Below are positions 27,237 through 35,895 of a DNA stretch of 64,000 nucleotides, in pieces (the stretch's first letter is position 1; every line of letters starts with the position of its first letter). The notes beneath the pieces were generated by a model. The model made no database searches and was not told the origin of the DNA. It saw only the letters and a program-made list of their open reading frames with translations. The position numbers and the translations under genes were made by a program. The stretch is from positions 76,374 to 140,373 of the forward strand of contig CAKOLL010000004.1 in NCBI GenBank assembly GCA_934096295.1, written 5' to 3'. This DNA is from an uncultured Bacilli bacterium. GTDB lineage: Bacteria; Bacillota_I; Bacilli_A; RF39; UBA660.

Positions 27237-28624
27237 TAAATAGCCTCATAAGTTGTGCCTTCACGAGTATCTTTAAGAACTATTCCCATATTTAATAATT
27301 CTTCTCTTATCTTATCGGCTTTTTCATAATCTTTGTTTTTCTTTGCTTCGTTTCTTTCATTTATTTTAGCTAAAATTTCTTCTTCATTTTCTAAATGTTT
27401 AACTTCATTTTTTAATAAATCTAAACCTAATACTTGATCAAAGTCATTTACTAATTTATATTTTGTTCCCATGTTTACATCACTTTTTAGTAAGTCATGT
27501 AAAACTGTTATAGCATTTGCAGTATTTAAATCATCTTCAAGACAATTAGTAAATTTTTCTTTCCATTCTTTAAATACTTCTTCATCAATATTATTATCAA
27601 ACTTTAAGCTTGTTGTTTTACTACGTAATTTCTTGTAAGCATTTTCTGCTCCATCTAATGAGTCATATGAAAATGTTAATTGCTTACGATAGTGACTCAT
27701 TAAACACATATATCTAAAACTTAATGGATTATATCCTTTTTCTTTTAAAAGACTTACAGTTAAAATAGCTCCATTACTTTTACTCATTTTTCCTGATTCA
27801 TCATTTAAATGTTCATTATGAAACCAATAATTACACCATTTATGTCCAAGGTAGGATTCACTTTGTGCTATTTCATTAGTATGATGTGGGAAAATATTAT
27901 CTACTCCACCACCATGAATGTCTAAATATTCTCCGAGATACTTGATACTAATTCCTGTACATTCAATATGCCAGCCTGGATATCCTAGTCCCCATGGACT
28001 TTCCCATTTTAGTTCTTGATCGTCAAACTTTGATTTTGTAAACCATAATACAAAGTCATTTTGATTCTTCTTTGATGTATCTTCTTCAACACCAGCACGT
28101 GCTCCGACGACCATTTCATCTGCTTTATGATTTGTTAATTTGTAATAATCATCTAATTTTGTGGTGTCAAAATATATATTACCACCATTTTTATAAGCAT
28201 ATCCTTTTTCTAATAAAACTTCAATTATTTTAATATAATCATTTATATTAGCTGTTGCAGGACTTACTATATCGGGCATTCTATTATTAAGTAATTCAAA
28301 ATCATGAAAGAATGCATCAGTATAAAATCTAGCAATGTCCATTACTGTTTTATGTTCTTTTTTGGCACTACTTACCATTTTATCATCACCAGAATCTGAA
28401 TCACTAGTTAAATGACCTACATCTGTTATATTCATAACTCTAGTTACATTATATCCTAGATATCTTAAGGTTCTATCTAAAATATCATGTCCAATATAGT
28501 TTCTCATGTTACCAATATGGGCATAATGATATACTGTAGGACCACATGTATAAAAACCTACTTTATCTTTTTGCCATGGCACAAACTCTTCAATTTTTCT
28601 TGTAAGTGTATTATATAGTTTCAT
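27236..28624 (-). CDS. cysS: cysteinyl-tRNA synthetase
   Basis: The 462-residue class I synthetase carries the HIGH motif as HIGN ([16 protein letters not shown]), zinc ligands in CGPTVYH and the CTGIS...HGGG...HHTNE region, and KMSKSNG. Length is normal. Its start overlaps the upstream membrane-protein gene by 4 bases (ATGA), and its stop overlaps dacA's ATG. Cytoplasmic Cys-tRNA synthesis. Confidence 0.97.
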   Translation of the reverse strand: MKLYNTLTRKIEEFVPWQKDKVGFYTCGPTVYHYAHIGNMRNYIGHDILDRTLRYLGYNVTRVMNITDVGHLTSDSDSGDDKMVSSAKKEHKTVMDIARFYTDAFFHDFELLNNRMPDIVSPATANINDYIKIIEVLLEKGYAYKNGGNIYFDTTKLDDYYKLTNHKADEMVVGARAGVEEDTSKKNQNDFVLWFTKSKFDDQELKWESPWGLGYPGWHIECTGISIKYLGEYLDIHGGGVDNIFPHHTNEIAQSESYLGHKWCNYWFHNEHLNDESGKMSKSNGAILTVSLLKEKGYNPLSFRYMCLMSHYRKQLTFSYDSLDGAENAYKKLRSKTTSLKFDNNIDEEVFKEWKEKFTNCLEDDLNTANAITVLHDLLKSDVNMGTKYKLVNDFDQVLGLDLLKNEVKHLENEEEILAKINERNEAKKNKDYEKADKIREELLNMGIVLKDTREGTTYEAI

Positions 28625-29016
28625 TTTTCCTCCTTTAAAATTTTTAATGTTAATTCATTGGTTTCTACATCAAAATTAATTAATTTAACTTTATAATCTG
28701 TTTTTTCTATTGGAATTTCATCATCATTTATACTACTTAATTCAATGTACTCAAAGTTAGGGTTATTTATGACTAATAATTTAGCCAATTTTTCTCCTTC
28801 TCTTTCGCAATCTTTTTCTTTACATCTATTATCTACGACTTTATTATATTTTATATATATGTCTTCATCTATACATACAATATCAGAAATATTCATTATA
28901 AATTCTTGATTGCTATGTGTATATAATTTCTCACCACCATTGAAAAATAAATATACATATACTCCGATTCCAATAAAAATTCCTAATATTACTAACCAAC
29001 CTATTCTCTTTCTCAT
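28621..29016 (-). CDS. single-pass membrane protein
   Basis: The 131-residue protein has one N-terminal membrane segment (residues 6-25) followed by an extracytoplasmic domain containing IVCIDEDIYIKYNKVVDNRC and KEKDCEREG; three Cys are present. It is locked between gltX (4-base overlap) and cysS (4-base overlap), so all three are translated from one mRNA. I do not recognise the family, and the position does not by itself imply a link to translation. Confidence 0.65.
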   Translation of the reverse strand: MRKRIGWLVILGIFIGIGVYVYLFFNGGEKLYTHSNQEFIMNISDIVCIDEDIYIKYNKVVDNRCKEKDCEREGEKLAKLLVINNPNFEYIELSSINDDEIPIEKTDYKVKLINFDVETNELTLKILKEEK

Positions 29017-30434
29017 TTTTCCAACCTACTTAATATTTTTTCTTTTCCTAATAAATATAATGTATCTGCTAGTTCTGGCCCATGCATTATACCACTTGAG
29101 GCAATTCTAATTGGCATAAATAACAATTTACCTTTAACGCCAGCTTTTTCTTTTACATTGTTAATAACTTGTGATAAAGCTTCCACTGTCCAATCGTTAG
29201 TATTTTTAATTTCTTCTTTAAATGTATTAACTACTACAGGTATTGTTTCATCACTTTCCATAAATTCTTTAGCATCTGGTTCTATAATAAATTCATCACT
29301 AAAGAAAGATTCTGTTAAGTCATTGATTTCTTTACCATAATTAAGATGACTTTTATAAATCAATAATAAATGATTAATCCATTCTTCACTTTTATCTTGG
29401 CAATCTATAGTAAAATATTTTTTTATCCATTCTAAATATTTTTCATCATCCATATTGTTAATGTATTGATGATTAAACCATTTTAATTTTTTTACATCAT
29501 ATTGACTAGATGATTTACTTATTCTATGTTCGTTAAAGTTAGCAATAAGCTCGTCCATTGAAAATATCTCTTGGTTATTTTCAGGACTCCATCCTAGAAG
29601 TGATAAATAATTTACTATTGCTTCAGGTAAGTATCCTTCATTATAAAGATCCATAAATGATGCATCACCATTTCTTTTAGATAGTTTATTTCCATCTTCA
29701 CCTAGAACCATTGCTACATGGATATATGTTGGTTTTTCCCATCCAAATGCTTCATATAATAAATTATATTTTGCTGTTTGATCTAAATATTCTTTACCAC
29801 GAATAACATGAGTAATTTCCATTAAATGATCATCAATTACATTAGCAAAATTATATGTTGGAAATCCATCACTTTTTAATAATATTTGATCATCAAGGAT
29901 GCTATTATCTATTTTTATTTTTCCATAGATTAAGTCTTCCACTATTGTTACGCCTTCTTTTGGCATCTTTTGTCTGATAACGTATGGCACATTATTTTTT
30001 AAATTTTCTTCAATAGCTTCTTTACTTAATCTTGAACATCTTCCATCATATACAAATGGCTTTTTACGCATTTCAGCTTTTTCTCTCATTTTTGCTAAAT
30101 CTTCTTCACTACAAAAACAGTAATAAGCTTTACCCATTTCTACAAGTTTTAAAGCATATTCTTTATAAATGGCTTTTCTTTTACTTTGAATGTATGGTCC
30201 ATATTCTTTTTCATTGTTTGGACCTTCATCTATTTTGAATCCACATAAATCAAGGGTATTGTAGATAAAATCTATTGCTCCTTCAACTTCACGTTCTTGA
30301 TCTGTATCTTCAATTCTTAATATAAAATCTCCATTATATTTTTTGGCAAGCGAATATTCAAATATTGCTGTTCTTAAATTTCCTATATGCATAAATCCTG
30401 TTGGACTTGGTGCAAATCGTGTTCTTACTTTCAT
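29013..30434 (-). CDS. gltX: glutamyl-tRNA synthetase
   Basis: The 473-residue class I synthetase starts MKVRTRFAPSPTGFMHIGNL with the HIGH-type motif and carries KLSKRNGD as the KMSKS loop. I start at ATG 30434 since GGAGG lies seven bases upstream; a longer frame to 30461 has no ribosome site. It lies 10 bases downstream of mazF, so the toxin-antitoxin genes appear to head the synthetase operon. No T-box leader is visible upstream. Length is normal. Confidence 0.96.
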   Translation of the reverse strand: MKVRTRFAPSPTGFMHIGNLRTAIFEYSLAKKYNGDFILRIEDTDQEREVEGAIDFIYNTLDLCGFKIDEGPNNEKEYGPYIQSKRKAIYKEYALKLVEMGKAYYCFCSEEDLAKMREKAEMRKKPFVYDGRCSRLSKEAIEENLKNNVPYVIRQKMPKEGVTIVEDLIYGKIKIDNSILDDQILLKSDGFPTYNFANVIDDHLMEITHVIRGKEYLDQTAKYNLLYEAFGWEKPTYIHVAMVLGEDGNKLSKRNGDASFMDLYNEGYLPEAIVNYLSLLGWSPENNQEIFSMDELIANFNEHRISKSSSQYDVKKLKWFNHQYINNMDDEKYLEWIKKYFTIDCQDKSEEWINHLLLIYKSHLNYGKEINDLTESFFSDEFIIEPDAKEFMESDETIPVVVNTFKEEIKNTNDWTVEALSQVINNVKEKAGVKGKLLFMPIRIASSGIMHGPELADTLYLLGKEKILSRLEK

Positions 30435-30444
30435 ATATCCTCCA

Positions 30445-30789
30445 TTATTCTTCTTTATCAAAGAAACTTTTTACTAAATCTAAAATGTCATCAAAGTCTT
30501 CTTGACTACACTTTTCTATAAATTCAACATTCCTCTCAACATAATCAACACTTCTTATGTGTTCACATAATACTGCCCCTTTAATTTTTTTAGTCTTTGT
30601 TAATTCATAATGAGTTGGAAAAGACTTAGTATTTAAGCTTACCGGGCACACTATTGCCATGTTGGTAAATTGATTAAATAATTTGCTACTTAATACTAAG
30701 GCAGGTCTTTTGCCATTTTGCTCATGCCCTTTTATTGGGCTAAAATTGATATATACAATATCTCTTTCTTTAGGTATATATTTTACCAT
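30445..30789 (-). CDS. mazF: MazF/PemK-type endoribonuclease toxin
   Basis: The 114-residue protein begins MVKYIPKERDIVYINFSP and contains GHEQNGKRPALVLSS, VCPVS, and CEHIRSVDY, the conserved strands of MazF-like ribosome-independent mRNA interferases. The start at 30789 follows GGGGAAAG and lies inside the last codons of the antitoxin gene (overlap 7 bases). A longer frame to 30816 lacks a ribosome site. The toxin is presumably neutralised by the adjacent AbrB-type protein. Confidence 0.9.
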   Translation of the reverse strand: MVKYIPKERDIVYINFSPIKGHEQNGKRPALVLSSKLFNQFTNMAIVCPVSLNTKSFPTHYELTKTKKIKGAVLCEHIRSVDYVERNVEFIEKCSQEDFDDILDLVKSFFDKEE

Positions 30790-31028
30790 ATCTCTTTCCC
30801 CTTTGCTTCGTCCCAAGTAAATTTTTCGTTATCTACTTTTGAACCTTCATAATTTTTAATTCTTAGTTTTAATGACGCCTTTTCCCTTTCTACTTTTGTT
30901 ATAATAATTTTGTTTTCATCGCGCACGATATTAATTGCATCCCCTGATTTTATATTCAAGGCATCTAAATAAACTTTTGGTATTCTAATTCCATTAGAAT
31001 TACCCCATTTTTGTACTCTATATGCCAT
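30783..31028 (-). CDS. mazE: MazE-type AbrB-fold antitoxin
   Basis: The 81-residue protein shows the MazE/AbrB swapped-hairpin motif: VQKWGNSNGIRIPKVYLDAL, then SGDAINIVRDENKIIIT, and an acidic C-terminal tail (KFTWDEAKGKEIW) that usually wraps the toxin. It lies directly before mazF. Such antitoxins repress their own promoter with the toxin, so this pair may make the downstream gltX operon stress-responsive. Confidence 0.9.
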   Translation of the reverse strand: MAYRVQKWGNSNGIRIPKVYLDALNIKSGDAINIVRDENKIIITKVEREKASLKLRIKNYEGSKVDNEKFTWDEAKGKEIW

Positions 31029-31095
31029 ACTTATCCCTCCATATATAATATATACAATAGTTTATATAAAAGTCAAGAGCAAACTCATAACTTTT

Positions 31096-31127
31096 TAAAA
31101 AAAGATAAAGTTTTTACGCTTTATCTT
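31096..31127 (-). terminator. terminator of the surface-protein gene
   Basis: On the minus strand, AAGATAAAG (31127-31119) pairs with CTTTATCTT (31110-31102) followed by a T-run. Confidence 0.85.
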
Positions 31128-31159
31128 AGTAATTACAATTATATATATTTTGTATATTC

Positions 31160-33112
31160 CTAATTTATGATTATGGGGTCTGTTTGGGTTCCGGATCCTG
31201 AAACATAAGTAACTGAAGACTCGAGATTGAAGGACGGCCGAACCGCACGGTCGCCGTTCACGAAGAGGTCGCCCACGCCACCACCGAAGCCCACAAGGAA
31301 AGCACCGTTCGAATTGTCCGCATAACGGGAAAATGTCCATTCAAAAACTCCCATGTACATCCAATTATTATTTACAACTTTATGATAATCACCCATTATT
31401 GTTGTCCATGATTCTGGACTTGCTGCAAATCCATAATCCGATACATACATTAATCCTATTTTGGCTTCATATTCTGTTTCTCCTGTTGTTGAATATTGGC
31501 CTGGAACCGGATTTACTATTTCATTTTGGTATGCTACTGATGGAACTACATTTCTTATTTTTGCATTTGTATTTCCTCCTACTTTCCATATCGTTGTTGC
31601 TATCTTATTTGACCATTCTGTTCCAATATTATTTATAAAGTTTGTATTTAAATTTGTTTTATTTAATAAACTTGTACTCCATGTATTTGTAGCTTTGTTT
31701 GTAGCCTTATAATTCCAATAATATACTCCGATGTCTGACATTTCTTTTGTTCCTTTATAATAATTTGTTGGCATTCCTGCTTCTTCGGCATTTTGTGAAT
31801 AATCTCCATCTGTTCCAAGTAGTGTACTTGATGCATAATCATATTTTATTAATTTTACTTTATCATCTATTACTCCGATAATTCTATATAAATTATCTGT
31901 TGGACATGGACTTGCTGTTGATCCAAAACATACAAAATTTGATAAATCTTCTTGAGCTAAGGTTACCAATGTTTCTTCTCCTGCTCCCACTTCTTCTATT
32001 CCTAACAAGTATTTATTATCTGATGTACTTAAATATGCAAATCCTGTACAAGCGTCCTGTGTTACAGTTCCGCCATCAAAAGGATATACATCGTCTCCTG
32101 AAGATGTTACGCATTTACTATTTGTACTATCCCAACTTACTGTCTTTTTATTTGTAAATAAAGTACTTAATGAATTATCTCCATACATGACATCACTGCC
32201 ATTTGTAACTTTATAAACATTTGAACAATCTCCCTTTAACGACATGTTAGTTTGAACGTTAATATTTGTTACATCATTTCCATCATATTTACATGAGTAT
32301 AGATCTGGATGTGCATCTCCTCCTGAATATCTATATGAGTTGTCCCCTGCTCCATTTGTTAATTTGGTGTTATGAATATTTATTTTTGATGTGTCATAGC
32401 CTAAATTGCCATATTTTACGATACAATCTTTTAAGTTTTCTCCATCACTACAATAATCTGCTATTGTTGGATTGTATCCTCCTTTTTTAACTACAACTTT
32501 TGCTCCAAAATTCTTTCCAGCATTTTTTGATTGGTCTGCATTATAGTTTATCATTGTTATTGTAATATTCCATTGTTCTTCTTTTCTTGGGTTTGCTGTT
32601 ATTTCCCTATTATCTAATATTGTTACTAATCCTGTTACTCCAGTTATATCATATCCTGATATTGATGCTCCACTTGCATCTGTTACTGTTTTATATGTTA
32701 AATTTGATAAATTTGTTATGGCATTTCCATCTGCATCTGTTATGCTTAGTATCAATTCTGGTGTGTCTGTATTTATTGAATAACCAAATGTATTTGTATA
32801 TATACTTAGATACAAATAGTAATTTTGTGTTGCTGTATTTGTCTTACTATTTGCAGTCAATAATGCTTTGGCAAATGTTGAACCTGTTTGGTTACCAGTC
32901 CCTTGTGCAAAGTTTTCTTGATCTAACGTTAATGTGATTGGATCTCCGGTTTCAAATGTTAAGGTATCCACAGTATTTGCATTAATCCTGATATCTGTTT
33001 GTGAACCTTCTCCAGTCTGTGCTGCAAAATATGCATATGTTGCTCCGATGATTAATATTATTAATGCTAACAATGATACTATTGTTACTATTTTTGTTTT
33101 GTTCTTTTCCAT
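31160..33112 (-). CDS. large anchored surface protein with variable C-terminal module
   Basis: Starting at ATG 33112 (a GGTGG site upstream), 650 residues begin MEKNKTKIVTIVSLLALIIL followed by ATYAYFAAQTGEG: an N-terminal anchor or class III-like leader, then long beta-rich Thr/Asn domains to ~190, a Cys-containing section (CSDGENLKDC, CKYDGND), and a C-terminal module with YRIIGVIDDKVKLIKYD, W-rich strands, EWTFSRYADNSNGAF and AVRPSFNLESSVTYVSGSGT. The last part recalls formylglycine-generating/C-lectin-like folds of variable bacterial surface proteins. The DNA encoding it is far richer in G+C than the rest. It has its own terminator. Ligand unknown. Confidence 0.7.
   Translation of the reverse strand: MEKNKTKIVTIVSLLALIILIIGATYAYFAAQTGEGSQTDIRINANTVDTLTFETGDPITLTLDQENFAQGTGNQTGSTFAKALLTANSKTNTATQNYYLYLSIYTNTFGYSINTDTPELILSITDADGNAITNLSNLTYKTVTDASGASISGYDITGVTGLVTILDNREITANPRKEEQWNITITMINYNADQSKNAGKNFGAKVVVKKGGYNPTIADYCSDGENLKDCIVKYGNLGYDTSKINIHNTKLTNGAGDNSYRYSGGDAHPDLYSCKYDGNDVTNINVQTNMSLKGDCSNVYKVTNGSDVMYGDNSLSTLFTNKKTVSWDSTNSKCVTSSGDDVYPFDGGTVTQDACTGFAYLSTSDNKYLLGIEEVGAGEETLVTLAQEDLSNFVCFGSTASPCPTDNLYRIIGVIDDKVKLIKYDYASSTLLGTDGDYSQNAEEAGMPTNYYKGTKEMSDIGVYYWNYKATNKATNTWSTSLLNKTNLNTNFINNIGTEWSNKIATTIWKVGGNTNAKIRNVVPSVAYQNEIVNPVPGQYSTTGETEYEAKIGLMYVSDYGFAASPESWTTIMGDYHKVVNNNWMYMGVFEWTFSRYADNSNGAFLVGFGGGVGDLFVNGDRAVRPSFNLESSVTYVSGSGTQTDPIIIN
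31221..31330 (-). other. G+C-rich island, candidate variable repeat
   Basis: By my count 67 of 110 bases are G or C (61%), within a gene and genome otherwise near 30%. It encodes RYADNSNGAFLVGF to SFNLES at the end of the surface protein. Codons switch to GGC, GTG, CTC, TTC, CGT and GCG, which are rare elsewhere in the window. This fits a segment copied from a template, such as the variable repeat of a diversity-generating retroelement, or a horizontally acquired patch. No reverse transcriptase or template copy is visible in this window. Confidence 0.6.
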
Positions 33113-33359
33113 ATTTACTACCACCTTTTATTTTATTATGTTTATTTTTTTACAAAGTATTTATCCTACATTATTATTTTACAACAATAAATTAATTATG
33201 TAAATATCATATTGATATCATTAATATATCAATGAGATTATTCTATTTTTTTCTTATTTTTACATTGTCATTTTATCATGCTTAAATAGAGAAAAACACG
33301 ACATAGCAAACCGTGATGTAATAATTAATTATATGTAATAATTAATCTTGGTGAGAGAT

Positions 33360-33548
33360 ATGATTAAAAAATATCGTAAAATGTATAATCTTACACAAGA
33401 AAAATTGGCTGAGCTTTTAGATATTTCTCCCCGTCAATTACAAAGAATTGAAACTGGAAAAACTGAAACAAGTTTAAAAACATTAAAGAAATTAATTAAA
33501 ATTTTAAATATAAGTGATGAAGATATTTTAAAATATATAAAAAAATAA
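33360..33548 (+). CDS. small XRE-type regulator
   Basis: The 62-residue protein is little more than one helix-turn-helix domain: KYRKMYNLTQEKLAELLDIS, then SPRQLQRIETGKTETSLKTL. The ATG at 33360 follows a TGGTGAGAG ribosome site; the upstream TTG/GTG codons are alternatives. It lies divergently from the surface-protein gene, whose start is 247 bases away, and could regulate it; that is inference from position only. Confidence 0.8.
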   Translation: MIKKYRKMYNLTQEKLAELLDISPRQLQRIETGKTETSLKTLKKLIKILNISDEDILKYIKK

Positions 33549-33572
33549 GGTTGGATTTTTTCCAATCTTATT
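33544..33572. terminator. bidirectional terminator
   Basis: AATAAGGTTGGA (33544-33555) pairs, with two mismatches, with TCCAATCTTATT (33561-33572) around a T-rich loop, between the convergent regulator and trxB. Confidence 0.7.
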
Positions 33573-34443
33573 TCATATTATAAATTACTCTAGCTCCATC
33601 TGAAGCTGCTGTTACTAATTGATATGTATCTTTTTTAATTATATCTCCGATAGCATATACTCCTTTTATAGATGTTTCTAACTTTCCATTTACGTTTACA
33701 TAACCATTTTCATCTAATATTTCTTTTGGTATAAATTCAGTTGCTGGTCTATAACCTATATAAACAAACACTCCCTTTACATTAAGTGTTTGACCATTAT
33801 CTAGGGTAATACTTGATAATTTATTTTTTTCTTCATTCATACTTTTTATATTAGCGTTATATATTATTTTTATTTTAGGATTATTTTTTATTTCTTCCAC
33901 TAACATTTCTTCACCACGGAAACCATCACGACGATTAATTAAGTAAATATTATTAACAATGTTAGATAAATATAAAGCTTCTTGTAAAGCACTATTTCCG
34001 GTTCCAACGATTGCTATATCTTCATTTTTATAAAAGAATGCATCACACATAGCACAAGTGGATAAGCCATGACCTAATAAATCTTTTTCATTATCTAAGC
34101 CTAAATACTTTGGTTTTCTTCCCATTGCTAATATAATCTTCTTTGCTTCATAGGTATTATTAGTTGTAATAACTTTTTTTATTTCGTTAGAAAAATCTAC
34201 TTCTTTTACCTCTTCTAGGATATATGGAATATCCATACTCTTTACTTGTTTTTCTAAAGAAGCTGCAAAATCAGGACCTGAAATATCTATTAACCCTGGA
34301 TAATTACTAACTTTGTCTATATTATTTAAAAGTCCTCCGGGCATACCTTTATCAATAATTAATACTTTTTTATTACTTCTTTTAGCATAAATACCTGCAG
34401 TAATACCACTTATACCCATACCTATTATTATAATATCAAACAT
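33568..34443 (-). CDS. trxB: thioredoxin reductase
   Basis: The 291-residue flavoprotein has an N-terminal FAD loop GMGISGITAGIYA, the redox centre CAMC (in STCAMCDAFFYKN), the NADPH loop GTGNSALQEALYL, and the closing GDIIKKDTYQLVTAASDGA block. Slightly shorter than the ~310 norm. It reduces thioredoxin for ribonucleotide reductase and repair. AAGGAGGA precedes the ATG; the lgt stop lies 11 bases upstream, so lgt-trxB is an operon. Confidence 0.93.
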   Translation of the reverse strand: MFDIIIIGMGISGITAGIYAKRSNKKVLIIDKGMPGGLLNNIDKVSNYPGLIDISGPDFAASLEKQVKSMDIPYILEEVKEVDFSNEIKKVITTNNTYEAKKIILAMGRKPKYLGLDNEKDLLGHGLSTCAMCDAFFYKNEDIAIVGTGNSALQEALYLSNIVNNIYLINRRDGFRGEEMLVEEIKNNPKIKIIYNANIKSMNEEKNKLSSITLDNGQTLNVKGVFVYIGYRPATEFIPKEILDENGYVNVNGKLETSIKGVYAIGDIIKKDTYQLVTAASDGARVIYNMK

Positions 34444-34454
34444 ATTAATCCTCC

Positions 34455-35264
34455 TTAAAATCTAACTATTTCATTTTCATCTTGATCATAAAGATCTTCA
34501 TATCTTCCTTTTCTTCCTGTTATCATTATTATTATTAGTCCTAGTAAAATCATAATTATAGAAACTATTTGAGCAACTTTGAATCCACCAAGCATTAATG
34601 AATCTGTTCTCATTGTTTCAATTACAAAACGACCTAATCCATACCACATTAAATATAATGCAAATGGTTGACCTACCTTCGTAAACTTTAATCTTCTTAT
34701 TATTAGTATTATAAAAAATCCAAGTAGACACCAAATAGATTCATATAAGAATGTTGGTGTGTAATATATTCCATCTATTTTCATACCTTCGATTATGAAT
34801 GATGGTATGTGTAAACTTTGTAAATGTTCGAGCGTTGTAGCAGCTCCATGGGCTTCACTATTAAAGAAATTTCCCCATCTTCCAATAGCTTGTGCTAGTA
34901 ATAATGCTGGAACAATAAAGTCAAACATTCTTATTGAACTTACTTTATATTTCTTACAGTATATTAATATAACCAAAGCTCCGGCGATTATACCTCCATG
35001 TATTGCTAATCCACCTTCCCATATTTTACAAGCTTCCCAGAAACTATCATATAACTCTAGATTAAATAAAACATAGTAAACTCTAGCTCCGATGATTCCA
35101 AATATAATGGTCCAAAAAAGCATATTGAAAACAAAATCTGTTGAAAATTTATATCTTTTTGCTTCTTTTAGAATCATTGTTATACCTATCATGGCTCCGA
35201 TGATTATTAGAACTGAATACCATTCTAGCTTAAAATTACCAATCGTAAAAATGTATCTATTCAT
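34455..35264 (-). CDS. lgt: prolipoprotein diacylglyceryl transferase
   Basis: The 269-residue membrane protein has the Lgt signature blocks WYSVLIIIGAMIG, EGGLAIHGGIIAG, and AQAIGRWGNFFNSEAHG (the R/N/E catalytic region), plus GLGRFVIETMRTDSLM. It transfers diacylglycerol to the lipobox Cys, needed for the lipoproteins seen at 1597-2157 and 5120-5566. Seven membrane segments expected. Operon with trxB. Confidence 0.95.
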   Translation of the reverse strand: MNRYIFTIGNFKLEWYSVLIIIGAMIGITMILKEAKRYKFSTDFVFNMLFWTIIFGIIGARVYYVLFNLELYDSFWEACKIWEGGLAIHGGIIAGALVILIYCKKYKVSSIRMFDFIVPALLLAQAIGRWGNFFNSEAHGAATTLEHLQSLHIPSFIIEGMKIDGIYYTPTFLYESIWCLLGFFIILIIRRLKFTKVGQPFALYLMWYGLGRFVIETMRTDSLMLGGFKVAQIVSIIMILLGLIIIMITGRKGRYEDLYDQDENEIVRF

Positions 35265-35408
35265 AATTATTTCACACTCCTTTATTTATTATACCAATTT
35301 TTTTTATATTATTAAATAATATATACTTTATTGTGCAAATATTATGTAAATAAATACCACGTTTACAATTGTTTACATGTAACTTTTTGACATGTTTTGT
35401 CGAACTGC

Positions 35409-35436
35409 TTGCACTATGAAAAAAAGTTTGTATAAT
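35409..35436 (+). promoter_or_regulatory. promoter of the toxin-peptide transcript
   Basis: TTGCAC (35409-35414), 16-base spacer, TATAAT (35431-35436). Transcription would start near 35443, right at the conserved GTTACCCAC sequence. Confidence 0.8.
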
Positions 35437-35442
35437 AGTTCA

Positions 35443-35634
35443 CTGTTACCCACGAGGTGGTAGTGCCTGCCTTTATTTTGGTCGGACTTTTCCGGGTTTA
35501 TATCAGGGGGAGAAAGGGCAAGGTGAAGGATATGAAGAAAGATTCTATTCTTTTAGTAATAATAATCTTATTAATTGTGGTTATTCTAAAATTAATATAG
35601 AAAAAAGACACTAACCTAACAGGGTATAGTGTCT
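35443..35634 (+). ncRNA. predicted mRNA of a type I toxin-like locus
   Basis: From the promoter at 35409-35436 an RNA would begin with GTTACCCAC...GTGGTA (a self-complementary 5' hairpin), run through an unusually G+C-rich leader, then a GGTGAAGG ribosome site, a 22-codon hydrophobic reading frame (35532-35600), and the hairpin AGACACTA/TAGTGTCT (35606-35634). The 3' half is antisense to a second predicted RNA made from the opposite strand. The overlap of convergent transcripts around a small membrane peptide is the layout of Fst/TxpA/BsrG-type type I toxin-antitoxin loci. Confidence 0.6.
35532..35600 (+). CDS. 22-residue hydrophobic peptide, candidate type I toxin
   Basis: ATG 35532 follows AAGGTGAAGGAT. 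The peptide has a basic, polar start (MKKDS), then one continuous run of Leu, Ile and Val, and ends KLI at TAG 35598-35600. That is the composition of membrane-damaging type I toxins, though shorter than Fst (33 residues) or BsrG (38). The stop codon lies next to the terminator of the opposite-strand RNA. Confidence 0.6.
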   Translation: MKKDSILLVIIILLIVVILKLI

Positions 35635-35683
35635 AACAAAATCAATTTTGCAGGCATTATCCATCTTTGTGGGTAACACTTAC
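35600..35683 (-). ncRNA. predicted antisense RNA of the toxin locus
   Basis: From the minus-strand promoter at 35690-35718 an ~80-nt RNA would start near 35683, begin with GTTACCCAC...TGCCTGC (the same ends as the 5' part of the opposite transcript), and stop at a clear terminator: AGACACTA...TAGTGTCT followed by T6 (35634-35601). It is complementary to the 3' end of the toxin mRNA. No reading frame of note is present, consistent with a regulatory RNA. Confidence 0.6.
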
Positions 35684-35689
35684 ATTTTA

Positions 35690-35718
35690 ATTATACCCAA
35701 TAATTGTAAAATTATCAA
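35690..35718 (-). promoter_or_regulatory. promoter of the antisense RNA
   Basis: On the minus strand: TTGATA (35718-35713), 17-base spacer, TATAAT (35695-35690). Confidence 0.8.
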
Positions 35719-35750
35719 TAGGTTTTGTAATTATTCTAAAATAAAGTTTA

Positions 35751-35784
35751 AAGCTAGGAAACAAGTTTCCTAGCTTACTTTTTT
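35751..35784. terminator. strong hairpin near the 3' end of uvrA
   Basis: AAGCTAGGAAAC (35751-35762) pairs perfectly with GTTTCCTAGCTT (35765-35776). The T-run lies on the plus-strand side; on the minus strand, T-rich DNA follows less tightly. It may end uvrA transcription, or isolate the small-RNA locus. Confidence 0.6.
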
Positions 35785-35787
35785 AAC

Positions 35788-35854
35788 TCCCTACTATGGC
35801 AAGGGTATTCCGACTTTTTTGATTCCCACTACGGCCTGGGTCCTCCAACTTTTT
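35788..35854. repeat. two tandem copies of a ~32-base element
   Basis: 35788-35820 and 35824-35854 share TCCC, ACTA(T/C)GGC, GGGT, CC(G/A)ACTTTTT in order. Each can fold a short CCC(T/A)...(A/T)GGG hairpin. They are G+C-rich for the region and lie between the uvrA stop and the 35751 hairpin. Function unknown. Confidence 0.6.
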
Positions 35855-35895
35855 AATACTTTAATAATGTATAAAATTCCTGCGTCTTTGTCAAG

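Noticed and set aside
31095..31340. 81-codon minus-strand frame with many Arg codons
   Set aside because: It is an out-of-frame reading of the G+C-rich end of the surface protein and runs into the terminator.
32587..32937. Long Leu-rich plus-strand frames inside the surface gene
   Set aside because: They lie antisense to a well-supported gene; Leu/His-rich composition reflects reverse reading of Asn/Thr codons.
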